In this document: positions 8,162-15,006 of the stretch, one piece after another
How the letters are laid out: each line of letters begins with the position of its first letter
How positions within the stretch are numbered: the first letter of the stretch is position 1
Source: Streptomyces hygroscopicus subsp. hygroscopicus
Lineage (GTDB): Bacteria; Actinomycetota; Actinomycetes; Streptomycetales; Streptomycetaceae
Assembly: GCF_001553455.1 (NCBI RefSeq)
Contig: NZ_BBOX01000133.1
Location: 1 to 39,864 of the forward strand
Direction: 5' to 3'
DNA length: 39,864 nucleotides
Notes under the pieces: model-generated
The model's input: the letters and a program-made list of their open reading frames with translations, nothing else
The model's database searches: none
What the model was told of the DNA's origin: nothing
Made by a program: the position numbers and the translations under genes

Positions 8162-8332
8162 CTAGTCCCGTTCCCCTTCGGCCTGTGAGGGAGTCGTCCT
8201 CTGTACGTCGGGGTGTCCGGTGTCCATCTCGTCGTCGCGCTCGCCCTCGGCCTGCGAGGGTGTCGTCCACGGCACGTCCGGGTGGCCGGTTTCCCGTTTG
8301 CGTTCGGCGTGGGAGGGGGCCGGCTCGGTCAT
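8162..8332 (-). CDS. 56-aa acidic protein with internal tandem repeats
   Basis: Small gene: ATG at 8332, stop TAG at 8162-8164, GGAGCGGAGG just upstream. The protein is hydrophilic and acidic, lacks Cys, and has no membrane segment. Residues 15-33 and 38-56 are two copies of TGHPDVxxTTPSQAEGERD with only two changes. A shorter third echo (PSHAERKRE, residues 6-14) matches the PSQAEGERD half. Codon third positions are GC-rich throughout, and synonymous changes between the copies argue for real translation. It is probably intrinsically disordered. I do not recognise a characterised family. It has its own promoter-like box upstream and two exceptional hairpins downstream, so it looks like a self-contained, well-expressed single-gene unit. 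Confidence 0.8.
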   Translation of the reverse strand: MTEPAPSHAERKRETGHPDVPWTTPSQAEGERDDEMDTGHPDVQRTTPSQAEGERD

Positions 8333-8365
8333 GTGATGCCTCCGCTCCTAGTGTGGACGATGCCG

Positions 8366-8371
8366 ATTTTA
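8366..8371 (-). promoter_or_regulatory. -10 box for the 56-aa gene
   Basis: TAAAAT on the minus strand, a good vegetative -10 in otherwise GC-rich DNA, about 34 bases before the ATG at 8332. This leaves a short leader containing the ribosome site. No clear -35 was seen. The rest of the 8333-8708 gap holds no supportable gene. Confidence 0.45.
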
Positions 8372-8595
8372 CGCCGGTACGTCCCAGTCGGCGCAGTGCG
8401 GCCGAGCCGCGGAACCGCCCCACCGCTCCTCCGGGCGCCGGTCCGCCGGTCGCTTGCCGCAGCGGAGACCGGACGGGTCCGTGGGCCGCTGATGAGGCGG
8501 GCCACCGGGCCGGGGAGGCGCGGGGTGATCCCGGCCGGGCGGGCTGCCACGCGCCCCGGGCCGGTGAGCGGTCGGGTGCGATGGAATCCGCACGT

Positions 8596-8626
8596 CATGT
8601 CTAGACCAGTGACATGTTCACTGTCA
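8596..8626 (+). promoter_or_regulatory. DasR-like (dre) and overlapping palindromes upstream of the glucanase
   Basis: GTCTAGACCA at 8599-8608 matches the core of the DasR-responsive element (known consensus AGTGGTCTAGACCACT); 11 of 16 positions agree by hand alignment. Overlapping inverted repeats follow: AGTGA-CATGT-TCACT (8608-8622) and TGACA/TGTCA (8610-8614, 8622-8626). The cluster lies about 85-110 bases before the secreted GH64 gene. Control by a GntR-type sugar-sensing regulator is an inference. Confidence 0.45.
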
Positions 8627-8708
8627 TGATGGCTCCGCACTTCCGGCTCCACGATCACCCCCCATTCCCCCCGCTGACGCGGCCGTGCGGCCGCGCGAGA
8701 GGTGACGT

Positions 8709-9917
8709 ATGTCCAGACGCGTCCCCACCCGATTCCGGACCGTGCCCTGCTGGGTATCAGCCCTTCTGCTGGCCCTGGGCATGACCGCCCTCGCCCCCGA
8801 GGCATCCGCCCGGCCGGCGGTGCCGAGCACCATCCCCCTGAAGTTCACCAACAACTCCGGGCGCGGCGACCAGATCTACATCTACACGCTCGGCACCCTG
8901 CTCTCGACCGGGCAGCAGGGCTGGGTCGATTCCTCCGGGACCTTCCACGCCTGGCCCGCGGGCGGCAACCCGCCCACCCCGGCCCCCGACGCGTCGATCG
9001 CCGGACCGGCCAACGGCCAGTCCCGGACGATCCGCATCCCGAAGATCTCCGGCCGGGTCTACTTCTCCTACGGCCAGAAGCTCGACTTCAGGCTCACCAC
9101 CGGCGGTCTGGTGCAGCCCGCCGTGCAGAACCCCTCGGACCCCAACCGGAACATCCTGTTCAACTGGAGCGAGTTCACCCTCGACGACTCCGGTCTGTAC
9201 ATCAACAGCACCCAGGTCGACATGTTCTCCGCGCCGTACGCGGTGGGGGTGCAGGGCGCCGACGGCACCGTGAAGAGCGCCGGCCACCTCAAGCCCGGCG
9301 GCTACAACGGCGTCCTGAACGCGCTGCGCGCCCAGTCGGGCGGCTGGGCGAAGCTCATCCAGACCCGCTCCGACGGCACCGTCCTGCGGGCCCTGGCGCC
9401 CTCGCACGGCATCGAGGCGGGCGCCCTGTCCGCCAACGCCATGGACGACTACATCAACCGGGTGTGGCAGAAGTACTCCAGCTCCACCCTCACCGTCACG
9501 CCCTTCGCCGACCGGCCGGGCACCAAGTACTACGGCCGGGTCTCCGGGGACGTCATGAACTTCACCAACGGCTCCGGCGCCGTGGTCACCAGCTTCCAGA
9601 AGCCGGACTCCGACTCCGTCTTCGGCTGCTACAAGCGCCTGGACGCCCCCAACGACCAGGTGCGCGGCCCGATTTCGCGGACCCTGTGCGCGGGCTACAA
9701 CCGCTCGACCCTGCTCACCAACCCCAACCAGCCCGACACCGGTGACACCGGGTTCTACCGCGACGCCGTCACCAACCACTACGCCCGCGCGATCCACGCC
9801 CAGATGGCCGACGGCAAGGCGTACGCGTTCGCCTTCGACGACGTGGGCCAGCACGAGTCGCTCGTGCACGACGGCAATCCGCAGCAGGCGTCCATCACCC
9901 TGGAATCCTTCAACTAG
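8709..9917 (+). CDS. Secreted GH64 endo-beta-1,3-glucanase (laminaripentaose-producing type)
   Basis: 402-aa secreted hydrolase that cleaves beta-1,3-glucan, for example in fungal walls. Residues 1-35 are a Sec signal peptide (basic start, WVSALLLALGMTALA core, cleavage near ASA). The mature part has the GH64 start IPLKFTNNSGRGDQIYIY. The catalytic pair is visible as Glu155 in NWSEFTLDD and Asp171 in QVDMFSAPYAVGVQ. The 16-residue spacing equals that of the characterised Streptomyces enzyme (Glu154/Asp170). The conserved TKYYGRVSGD and NHYARAIHAQM segments follow, and the length suits the catalytic domain without an added binding module. The start is ATG 8709 with GAGAGG upstream. A decayed second glycosidase gene follows 18 bases downstream. 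Confidence 0.93.
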   Translation: MSRRVPTRFRTVPCWVSALLLALGMTALAPEASARPAVPSTIPLKFTNNSGRGDQIYIYTLGTLLSTGQQGWVDSSGTFHAWPAGGNPPTPAPDASIAGPANGQSRTIRIPKISGRVYFSYGQKLDFRLTTGGLVQPAVQNPSDPNRNILFNWSEFTLDDSGLYINSTQVDMFSAPYAVGVQGADGTVKSAGHLKPGGYNGVLNALRAQSGGWAKLIQTRSDGTVLRALAPSHGIEAGALSANAMDDYINRVWQKYSSSTLTVTPFADRPGTKYYGRVSGDVMNFTNGSGAVVTSFQKPDSDSVFGCYKRLDAPNDQVRGPISRTLCAGYNRSTLLTNPNQPDTGDTGFYRDAVTNHYARAIHAQMADGKAYAFAFDDVGQHESLVHDGNPQQASITLESFN

Positions 9918-9935
9918 GCCCGGAGGAGGCACGGC

Positions 9936-10336
9936 ATGAGACGCGACGGGCCGCCGCGCACCCGCCTGGCCGCCCTCGCCGCCGGAGCGTTCGCCCTGCC
10001 TGCCCCGCTGTTCCCTCCCGGTCACCGCCGAGGCGGCGCCGTCGGCCACCGTGTGCGACACCTCCTGCGACGGGCGGGATCCGGCGCTCGCCCCCGCAGA
10101 CCCGGACCCCGTCACGGCCACCCTCTTCTCCCGCCCCATCGCCCTGCGCTGCGCCGACGCCGACGCCATGGGCTGGGCCTCCACCGACAACGGCAGCCCC
10201 GGCGACGAAGTGTGGCTGGACCGCTCGTGCGACGGCGGCCGGACCTGGCCCTCGGACCGCTCGTGCGACGGCGGCCGGGCCTGGTCCTCGGGGGAGCCGC
10301 CTCGGTGACACCGCCACTCCCGCCGGATCGCGGGGG
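9936..10336 (+). pseudogene. Decayed N-terminal fragment of a secreted GH76-type mannanase
   Basis: A GGAGGAGG site and ATG at 9936 start a signal peptide (TRLAALAAGAFALPAPL). The matching mature part is in the next frame: VTAEAAPSATVCDTSCDGRD, then ALRCADADAMGWASTDNGSP and GDEVWLDRS. This is the N-terminal domain that, as I recall, precedes GH76 alpha-1,6-mannanase modules in streptomycetes. A first frameshift lies near 10010-10025. A perfect-register 36-bp duplication (10218-10253 and 10254-10289) repeats DRSCDGGRxWxS. A second frameshift sits at a G run (10290-10294), after which GSRLGDTATPAGSRG continues the family pattern. The catalytic domain is absent. It was probably once co-transcribed with the GH64 gene. 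Confidence 0.6.
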
Positions 10337-10434
10337 TACGGCCTGCGCTGGTCAGGACCGCTGGACAGCACCGACGCGGCGCGGCAGCACAGCGCGCTCG
10401 ACCTGATGAACGTGGACCCCAGGGCCGCATGGGT

Positions 10435-10587
10435 AACCAGGGCGTACGGAGCGTAGGCACCGGTGTCGGTCCAGCCCAGCACCTCGTCGCCCACTGACCA
10501 GCCGGTGGCCCCCTCGCCGACGATCCCGGCCGCCTCCGCCCCCGGAATCGCGGGGAACGGCGCCGTGTCCGCCCCGTCACCGGCCGC
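10435..10587 (-). pseudogene. Fragment of a zinc-type alcohol dehydrogenase/quinone oxidoreductase (MDR) gene
   Basis: About 51 codons on the minus strand read PAIPGAEAAGIVGEGATGW, then SVGDEVLGWTDTGAYAPYAL. This is the GroES-like N-terminal domain of medium-chain dehydrogenases such as quinone oxidoreductases. The frame is bounded upstream by a TGA (10588-10590), and family likeness stops after YALV. No start region or Rossmann domain is present. The fragment faces the truncated GH76 gene, and both lack their 3' parts. The remainder of 10337-10703 contains nothing else I can identify. Confidence 0.6.
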
Positions 10588-10703
10588 TCAGGAACCGGTC
10601 ATCCCCCAGGTGTGGGCCAGCGCGGCCGCTTCGCCGCACGCACCGGCGGACAGCCGGCCACTCGGGACGTATCGTGGCTGATGGACGGCGAGCGGAGCGT
10701 TTC

Positions 10704-11309
10704 ATGACCACACCGCGGGATCTGTTGATCATCACCATGGACGTGGCACCCATCCGCCCCCTGGAGCGGGGCGACCTCTCGCTCGCGCTCGCGGGAGCCG
10801 AGCTGATCGACCTCCTCGGCGCCGAGGCCCTCGTGCTCGAGGACGACCGCGTCGTGCCGCGCCTCTCCGTGGCCACGGGGGACCGTCTGCTGGACGAGGC
10901 CGCTTCGGCGCTGGTCCGGCAGCCGCCGTACGAGAGGGCCGGCGAGTGGCTGTGGCGCAGAGGCCGCGGTCTGTCCTCGGCCTATCTGGACGCCCTGGAG
11001 GCCGGAGGCCAGATCACCCGGCGACGCCACGGCTGGCTGCCGCTGCGCTCCGGTCAGGCCGTCCCGGTCGACTCACCCGCCCGACGGCAGGCGATGGACC
11101 GCTGGGCCTCGGACGAGCCCGTCCTCGCGTCCCTCGCGGCGGCCATCGGGATCCGTGAGGAGCCCACGGGGGACGTCGCGGGCGTGGCCGGTGAGGCGGC
11201 GGTGACCGTGCTCGCCGCCGTCAATGACGCGGTGATGGAGCTGGAAGCCGTACGGCAGCGGCGAGCCATCGAGAAAGCGGCGTTCGACAACGTCTGGCGC
11301 GGCCCGTGA
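10704..11309 (+). CDS. GPP34 (Golgi phosphoprotein 3-like) family protein
   Basis: 201-aa protein of the GPP34 family. In eukaryotes this family binds phosphatidylinositol-4-phosphate at the Golgi; the bacterial, mainly actinobacterial, members have no settled function. Typical traits are the start MTTPRDLLII, an AGAELIDLLG helix, then GDRLLDEA and PYERAGEWLWRRGRGLSSAYL, and a C-terminal helical part ending IEKAAFDNVWRGP. The usual LxLLxL start of the family is modified to LIITMD. The start is ATG 10704, with GGAG six bases upstream; a GTG at 10674 would add ten unlikely residues. It stands alone, with a pseudogene region before it and a 42-bp repeat array after it. Confidence 0.85.
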   Translation: MTTPRDLLIITMDVAPIRPLERGDLSLALAGAELIDLLGAEALVLEDDRVVPRLSVATGDRLLDEAASALVRQPPYERAGEWLWRRGRGLSSAYLDALEAGGQITRRRHGWLPLRSGQAVPVDSPARRQAMDRWASDEPVLASLAAAIGIREEPTGDVAGVAGEAAVTVLAAVNDAVMELEAVRQRRAIEKAAFDNVWRGP

Positions 11310-11323
11310 CCGTGCGTCGGTGC

Positions 11324-11554
11324 GCCGGAAGCTCGTGCCGTGGGCGGGCCGCGTGTGGTTCTTGACCCGGGAGTAGGTGCTGCGGGCGGGCCGCGTGGCC
11401 GTCGGTGTGCCGGAAGCTCGTGCCGCGGGCGGGTCGCGTGGCGTCCGTGAGCCGGAAGCCTGTGACCCGGAAGTCCATGCCGCGGGCGGGTCGTGTGGTG
11501 TTCGTGATCCGGAAGTCCGGCCGCGGGCGGGCCGTGCCGCCGTATCGTGTCCGG
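11324..11554. repeat. 42-bp tandem repeat array (about 5 copies)
   Basis: Units begin CCGGAAGYYCRTGCCGCGGG and recur every 42 bases, with one 15-base partial copy and one longer, diverged copy near the start. The array occupies nearly all of the space between the GPP34 stop and the ribosome site of the acyl-CoA synthetase gene. It contains no supportable gene. Confidence 0.8.
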
Positions 11555-11600
11555 TGATCCGCCACGTCCCAGTCGGCACCATCCCCGAACGGAGACGCAC

Positions 11601-13178
11601 ATGGACACGTTCGCCGGAGCCTCCGGTCACAGATCCGTCCGCCTCGATGGCGCCCCCCACCCGGCGCCCTTCCCGCAGGCCCTCATCGACGCCTTCCGCG
11701 CACGGCCGGAGCTGCCCGCCTTCGAATACCGGTCGCGCGCCGTCACCCGGGGGGAGGTGCTGGAGCTGATCGGCCGGTGTGCGGACGAGCTGCGGGCGGC
11801 GGGGCTCGGGCCCGGGAAGGCGGTTGCGGTGGCCACCGGTGTGACACCGGAGGGTTTCGCGGTACTGATGGCGGCCTACGCGGTGGGCTGCCGGGTGACG
11901 GGGCTGCGGCCCGGGATGCCACCGGCTCAGCTGGCGTACGTCCTCTCCGGCGGAATCGACGCCCTGGTGGCCGACGAGGCCGACGCCACCCCCGAACTGA
12001 CGGCCGCCGCCGGTGGCGTGACCGTGTTACGGCTGGGCCCGGATCTCCTGGACGCCCACCCGAAGCCCGTGGGGGAGCTGACCGCCCGGGGCCGTCCCGA
12101 TGACATCGCCCTGGTGACGCTCACCAGCGGCAGCACCGGACGTCCCAAGGGCTGTGCCCAGACGTACCGTTCGTTCACCCTCAACTGGGCGTGGCAGCCC
12201 GCGCGCTGGACCGAACGCACCAGGCGGCTCGCGGCGGGCTATCGGCGGTTCCTGCTCTTCGGCACCCTGAGCAGCGCGGTGGTCTTCGAGCACCTGGGGG
12301 TCTGCCTGCTGCGCGGTGGCACCGCGGTCATCCCCGAACCGCCCCTCGTCTTTCCCCAGGTCTTCGAGCGCCACCGGATCACCGCGTGTCTGATGACCGT
12401 CGCCCGGCTGCACCATGTACTGGACGTCCTACGCACCGAACGCGTCGACACCGGAAGCCTGGAGGTGCTGCTCGTGGCCGGGTCGCCGCTGGCCCCGCAC
12501 CGGCTCGCGGAGGCGGCCCGGCGGCTGGGCCCGGTGGTCCACCAGGGGTACGGGCAGACGGAGACCGGCATGCTCACCCTGCTCACCCCGGACGACCTGG
12601 CCCAGTGGCCGGACCAGGTGTACGACTCGGTGGGCCGGGCGTGGTCCGGGGTGGAGATCAGCGTCCGCGACCCCCAGGAGCGGCCGGTGCCCGCCGGGAC
12701 CACCGGCGAGATATGGGCCCGCACCGCCTCCGCGATGGCGGGCTACTGGAAGGACGAGGAGCGGACCCGGGAGGTGCTGCGCGCGGGCTGGGTGCGCACG
12801 CGCGACGTCGGACATCTGGACGGCCACGGCTTTCTGCGGCTCACCGGGCGCGCCCGGGACGTCGTCATCGTCAACGCCGTCGTGCACTACGCCGGGGCCA
12901 TCGAACGCGCGCTGGCGGCGCATCCCGATATCGACCAGGCGTATGTGGTGGGCGCCCCCGACGAGCACACCGGTGAGGCCGTGCACGCCTTCGTCGTCCC
13001 GGCCGGGGGCCGTGACCCCGACCTTGACGCGGTGCGGGCGCTGGTCGCGGCGGAGTTGGGGGAAGCGAGTGTCCCCGCCACCCTGACCGTCCTGGCCGAC
13101 GTGCCCGTGGCGGCGAGCGGCAAACCGGACAAGCGGGCGCTGCTGTCGCGGGTGCCCGGGCCGCGGGAGACCTCGTGA
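11601..13178 (+). CDS. AMP-binding acyl-CoA synthetase/ligase with a TTA codon
   Basis: 525-aa adenylate-forming enzyme of the ANL superfamily, expected to activate a carboxylic acid with ATP and usually load it on CoA. Motifs are the phosphate-binding LTSGSTGRPKGC (about residues 173-184), GYGQTETG (316-323), the TRDVGHLD and RARDVVIV hinge region, and the C-terminal catalytic lysine in PVAASGKPDKRALL. The substrate cannot be read; the family spans aromatic and fatty acids. The start is ATG 11601 with CGGAGA upstream. Codon 143 (12027-12029) is TTA, so translation may depend on the bldA tRNA. The stop overlaps the GTG of the next gene by four bases, so the two are probably translationally coupled. 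Confidence 0.9.
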   Translation: MDTFAGASGHRSVRLDGAPHPAPFPQALIDAFRARPELPAFEYRSRAVTRGEVLELIGRCADELRAAGLGPGKAVAVATGVTPEGFAVLMAAYAVGCRVTGLRPGMPPAQLAYVLSGGIDALVADEADATPELTAAAGGVTVLRLGPDLLDAHPKPVGELTARGRPDDIALVTLTSGSTGRPKGCAQTYRSFTLNWAWQPARWTERTRRLAAGYRRFLLFGTLSSAVVFEHLGVCLLRGGTAVIPEPPLVFPQVFERHRITACLMTVARLHHVLDVLRTERVDTGSLEVLLVAGSPLAPHRLAEAARRLGPVVHQGYGQTETGMLTLLTPDDLAQWPDQVYDSVGRAWSGVEISVRDPQERPVPAGTTGEIWARTASAMAGYWKDEERTREVLRAGWVRTRDVGHLDGHGFLRLTGRARDVVIVNAVVHYAGAIERALAAHPDIDQAYVVGAPDEHTGEAVHAFVVPAGGRDPDLDAVRALVAAELGEASVPATLTVLADVPVAASGKPDKRALLSRVPGPRETS

Positions 13179-13651
13179 CCGTGCGGGTGTGCTCGTTGCT
13201 CCTCAGGACGCCGCAGCTGATCCCCCCGGGTGGGTACCACCTGGTGCGGTTCCCCTTCGGTGCCGCCGAGTCCTACGACGCACACGGTATGCACCAGGTG
13301 GCCCAGCCCGACGGCCACACGGTCGGCGACTGGCGCACCGACGACCGCGCGGGACTGATCTGGCCCTCGGCGGACGGCTGGGGAGCGCTGACGGCCATGA
13401 TCCAGTGGGAGGCCGGGGGCTACACCGAGCTGCGGGACCGGTTCGTACGGGACCCGCTGGGGCTGTCGACGGGCGCGGACAGCACAGCCACCGATCACCG
13501 GCCCCCGAGCCCGGGGATGCAGTGCTTCACCAAGCATCACGAGATCTTCGTGCATCCGGGGACTCCCCTGGGGCTGATGGTCTCCCACAACGCCCGCGCC
13601 TCGGCCCGGCTGGTCTTCGCCGAGTTCAAGCTGGCCATCCACCCGGTCTGA
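13175..13651 (+). CDS. Unknown 158-aa protein coupled to the acyl-CoA synthetase
   Basis: GTG at 13175 overlaps the preceding stop (GTGA), a standard coupling arrangement. The protein has no signal peptide or membrane segment. It is rich in His, Trp and aromatic residues: PPGGYHLVRFPFGAAESYDA, MHQVAQPDG, GLIWPSADGWG and CFTKHHEIFVHPG are conspicuous. Alternating polar and hydrophobic stretches suggest a mainly beta fold. The two His-containing segments (KHHEIFVH, and the earlier YDAHGMHQ) could bind metal, but this is speculation. I do not recognise a family. Tight coupling to an acyl-activating enzyme suggests it acts on, or binds, the same acid or thioester. It ends at a hairpin shared with the converging antiporter gene. 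Confidence 0.8.
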   Translation: MTVRVCSLLLRTPQLIPPGGYHLVRFPFGAAESYDAHGMHQVAQPDGHTVGDWRTDDRAGLIWPSADGWGALTAMIQWEAGGYTELRDRFVRDPLGLSTGADSTATDHRPPSPGMQCFTKHHEIFVHPGTPLGLMVSHNARASARLVFAEFKLAIHPV

Positions 13652-13659
13652 CCCACCGT

Positions 13660-13694
13660 GACGTCCTGGCGCGCCCCTGGCGTGCCAGGACGTC
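13660..13694. terminator. Bidirectional hairpin between convergent genes
   Basis: GACGTCCTGGC (13660-13670) pairs perfectly with GCCAGGACGTC (13684-13694) around a 13-base loop. It lies between the stop codons of the 158-aa protein gene and the antiporter gene and can serve both. Confidence 0.75.
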
Positions 13695-13715
13695 TCCGGT
13701 GCCGAGGACCGCGTT

Positions 13716-14993
13716 TCAGCTCCCGGCCGGCACCGTCTCCGCGCTGCCGGCCGGTTCCCCGGCCGTCCGGGACCCGGCGTCCCGGCGGTCCAGCCAGCTG
13801 AGCACCGGGGCCGTCATCACCGTGGTCACCAGGGCCACCAGGACCAGCGCCGCGAACAGCTCGTCGCCGACTATCCCGGCCGACAGCCCGATGTTGAGCG
13901 CGATGAGCTGCATCAGCCCGCGGGCGTTCATCAGGGCGCCGACCCTGACCGCCACCGGCCCCGGTTCCCCGCACAGCCTGGCGGCTGCCCAGCACCCGCC
14001 GAACTTGCCCAGTGCCGCGAGCACGACGCAGGCCGCGCCGAACACCATCACGGCCGGGTCCGTGAACACGTCGAAGCGGGTGTTGAGACCGGAGTAGGTG
14101 AAGAACATCGGCACGAAGACCACCTGGGTCACCCCCTGGACGGTCCTCACCAACCGCTCCGACGTCTCGTGGCGGGGCATGGCCAGCCCGACGCAGAACG
14201 CCCCGAAGACGGCGTACAGCTGGATGGTGTCGGTGAACCAGGCGCCGCAGAACAGCACCGCGACCGTGAACAGCAGCCGGGTCTCGTCGCTCAGGCCCGG
14301 CCGGGTCACGATCCATGCCAGGAGCCGTCGCCCCAGCAGGAACAGGACGGCCACGAAGAGCAGCGAACCGCCCAGCGCCTTGACGACCGGCCCGGTCTTC
14401 TCCGAGGCCACGCTCAGCACCCCGGCGAGGAGGAGCCAGGCGGCGGCGTCATCGGTCGCTCCCGAGGCGAGGGACAGCGAGCCGTGCCGGGTCCCGGACA
14501 GCCCCCGCTCGGTGATGATGCGCGCGAGCATCGGGAACGCGGTGATGGCGAGGGCGACCCCGACGAACGCCGCGGTCACCCAGACCGAGACCCCGGGGAC
14601 GAAGATGTCGACACGGCCGTGGGCCGCGAAGGTCAGCCCCACGCCCAGCAGCAGCGGGACCACCACACCGGCGGAGGAGACCGCCACCGCGGTGCCGGCC
14701 AGCCCCCGGCCGGCGTGGGCCCGGAACGCGTAGCCCGCGTGGAACATCAGGGCCACCAGGCCGATCTGCCCGGCCACGTACAGCATCGGGATGAGCTCCG
14801 GCGGGAAGACCGCGTCCGACGCGTCCGGTGCCACCAGCCCGAACAGGGAGGGGCCGAGCACCACACCGGCGATCATCTCCCCGACCACCGGCGGCTGGCC
14901 GAACCGGCCCGCCACCAGCACCACCAGACGGCAGACCAGCAGGATCACCACGGCGGCGATGAAGAACGCGGGGGCAAGCTCTGTGGGAGTCAT
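13716..14993 (-). CDS. CPA2-type cation/proton antiporter (KefB/NapA-like)
   Basis: 425-aa membrane protein with about 12-13 helices of the monovalent cation:proton antiporter-2 family. FGQPPVVGEMIAGVVLGP in the first helix hairpin is the family signature. SGATDDAAAWLLL (Asp181-Asp182) supplies the conserved aspartate pair for ion binding. There is no C-terminal TrkA-N domain, only a short polar tail. It would exchange Na+ or K+ for H+ in the cytoplasmic membrane. The start is ATG 14993, with GAGGAGGG upstream. It follows the atypical P450 gene by 13 bases on the same strand and is the last gene of the oxidative block. Its role could be pH or ion homeostasis, or less likely product export. 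Confidence 0.88.
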   Translation of the reverse strand: MTPTELAPAFFIAAVVILLVCRLVVLVAGRFGQPPVVGEMIAGVVLGPSLFGLVAPDASDAVFPPELIPMLYVAGQIGLVALMFHAGYAFRAHAGRGLAGTAVAVSSAGVVVPLLLGVGLTFAAHGRVDIFVPGVSVWVTAAFVGVALAITAFPMLARIITERGLSGTRHGSLSLASGATDDAAAWLLLAGVLSVASEKTGPVVKALGGSLLFVAVLFLLGRRLLAWIVTRPGLSDETRLLFTVAVLFCGAWFTDTIQLYAVFGAFCVGLAMPRHETSERLVRTVQGVTQVVFVPMFFTYSGLNTRFDVFTDPAVMVFGAACVVLAALGKFGGCWAAARLCGEPGPVAVRVGALMNARGLMQLIALNIGLSAGIVGDELFAALVLVALVTTVMTAPVLSWLDRRDAGSRTAGEPAGSAETVPAGS

Positions 14994-15006
14994 CGTCGCG
15001 CCCTCC

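Noticed and set aside
9936..10406. Intact 156-codon gene starting at 9936
   Set aside because: Only the signal peptide part is family-like in this frame; the mature domain continues in another frame, so it is called a pseudogene.
13716..14993. Drug-efflux pump dedicated to the cluster product
   Set aside because: The helices and Asp pair are of a cation/proton antiporter, not a drug exporter family; an export role is not supported by sequence.
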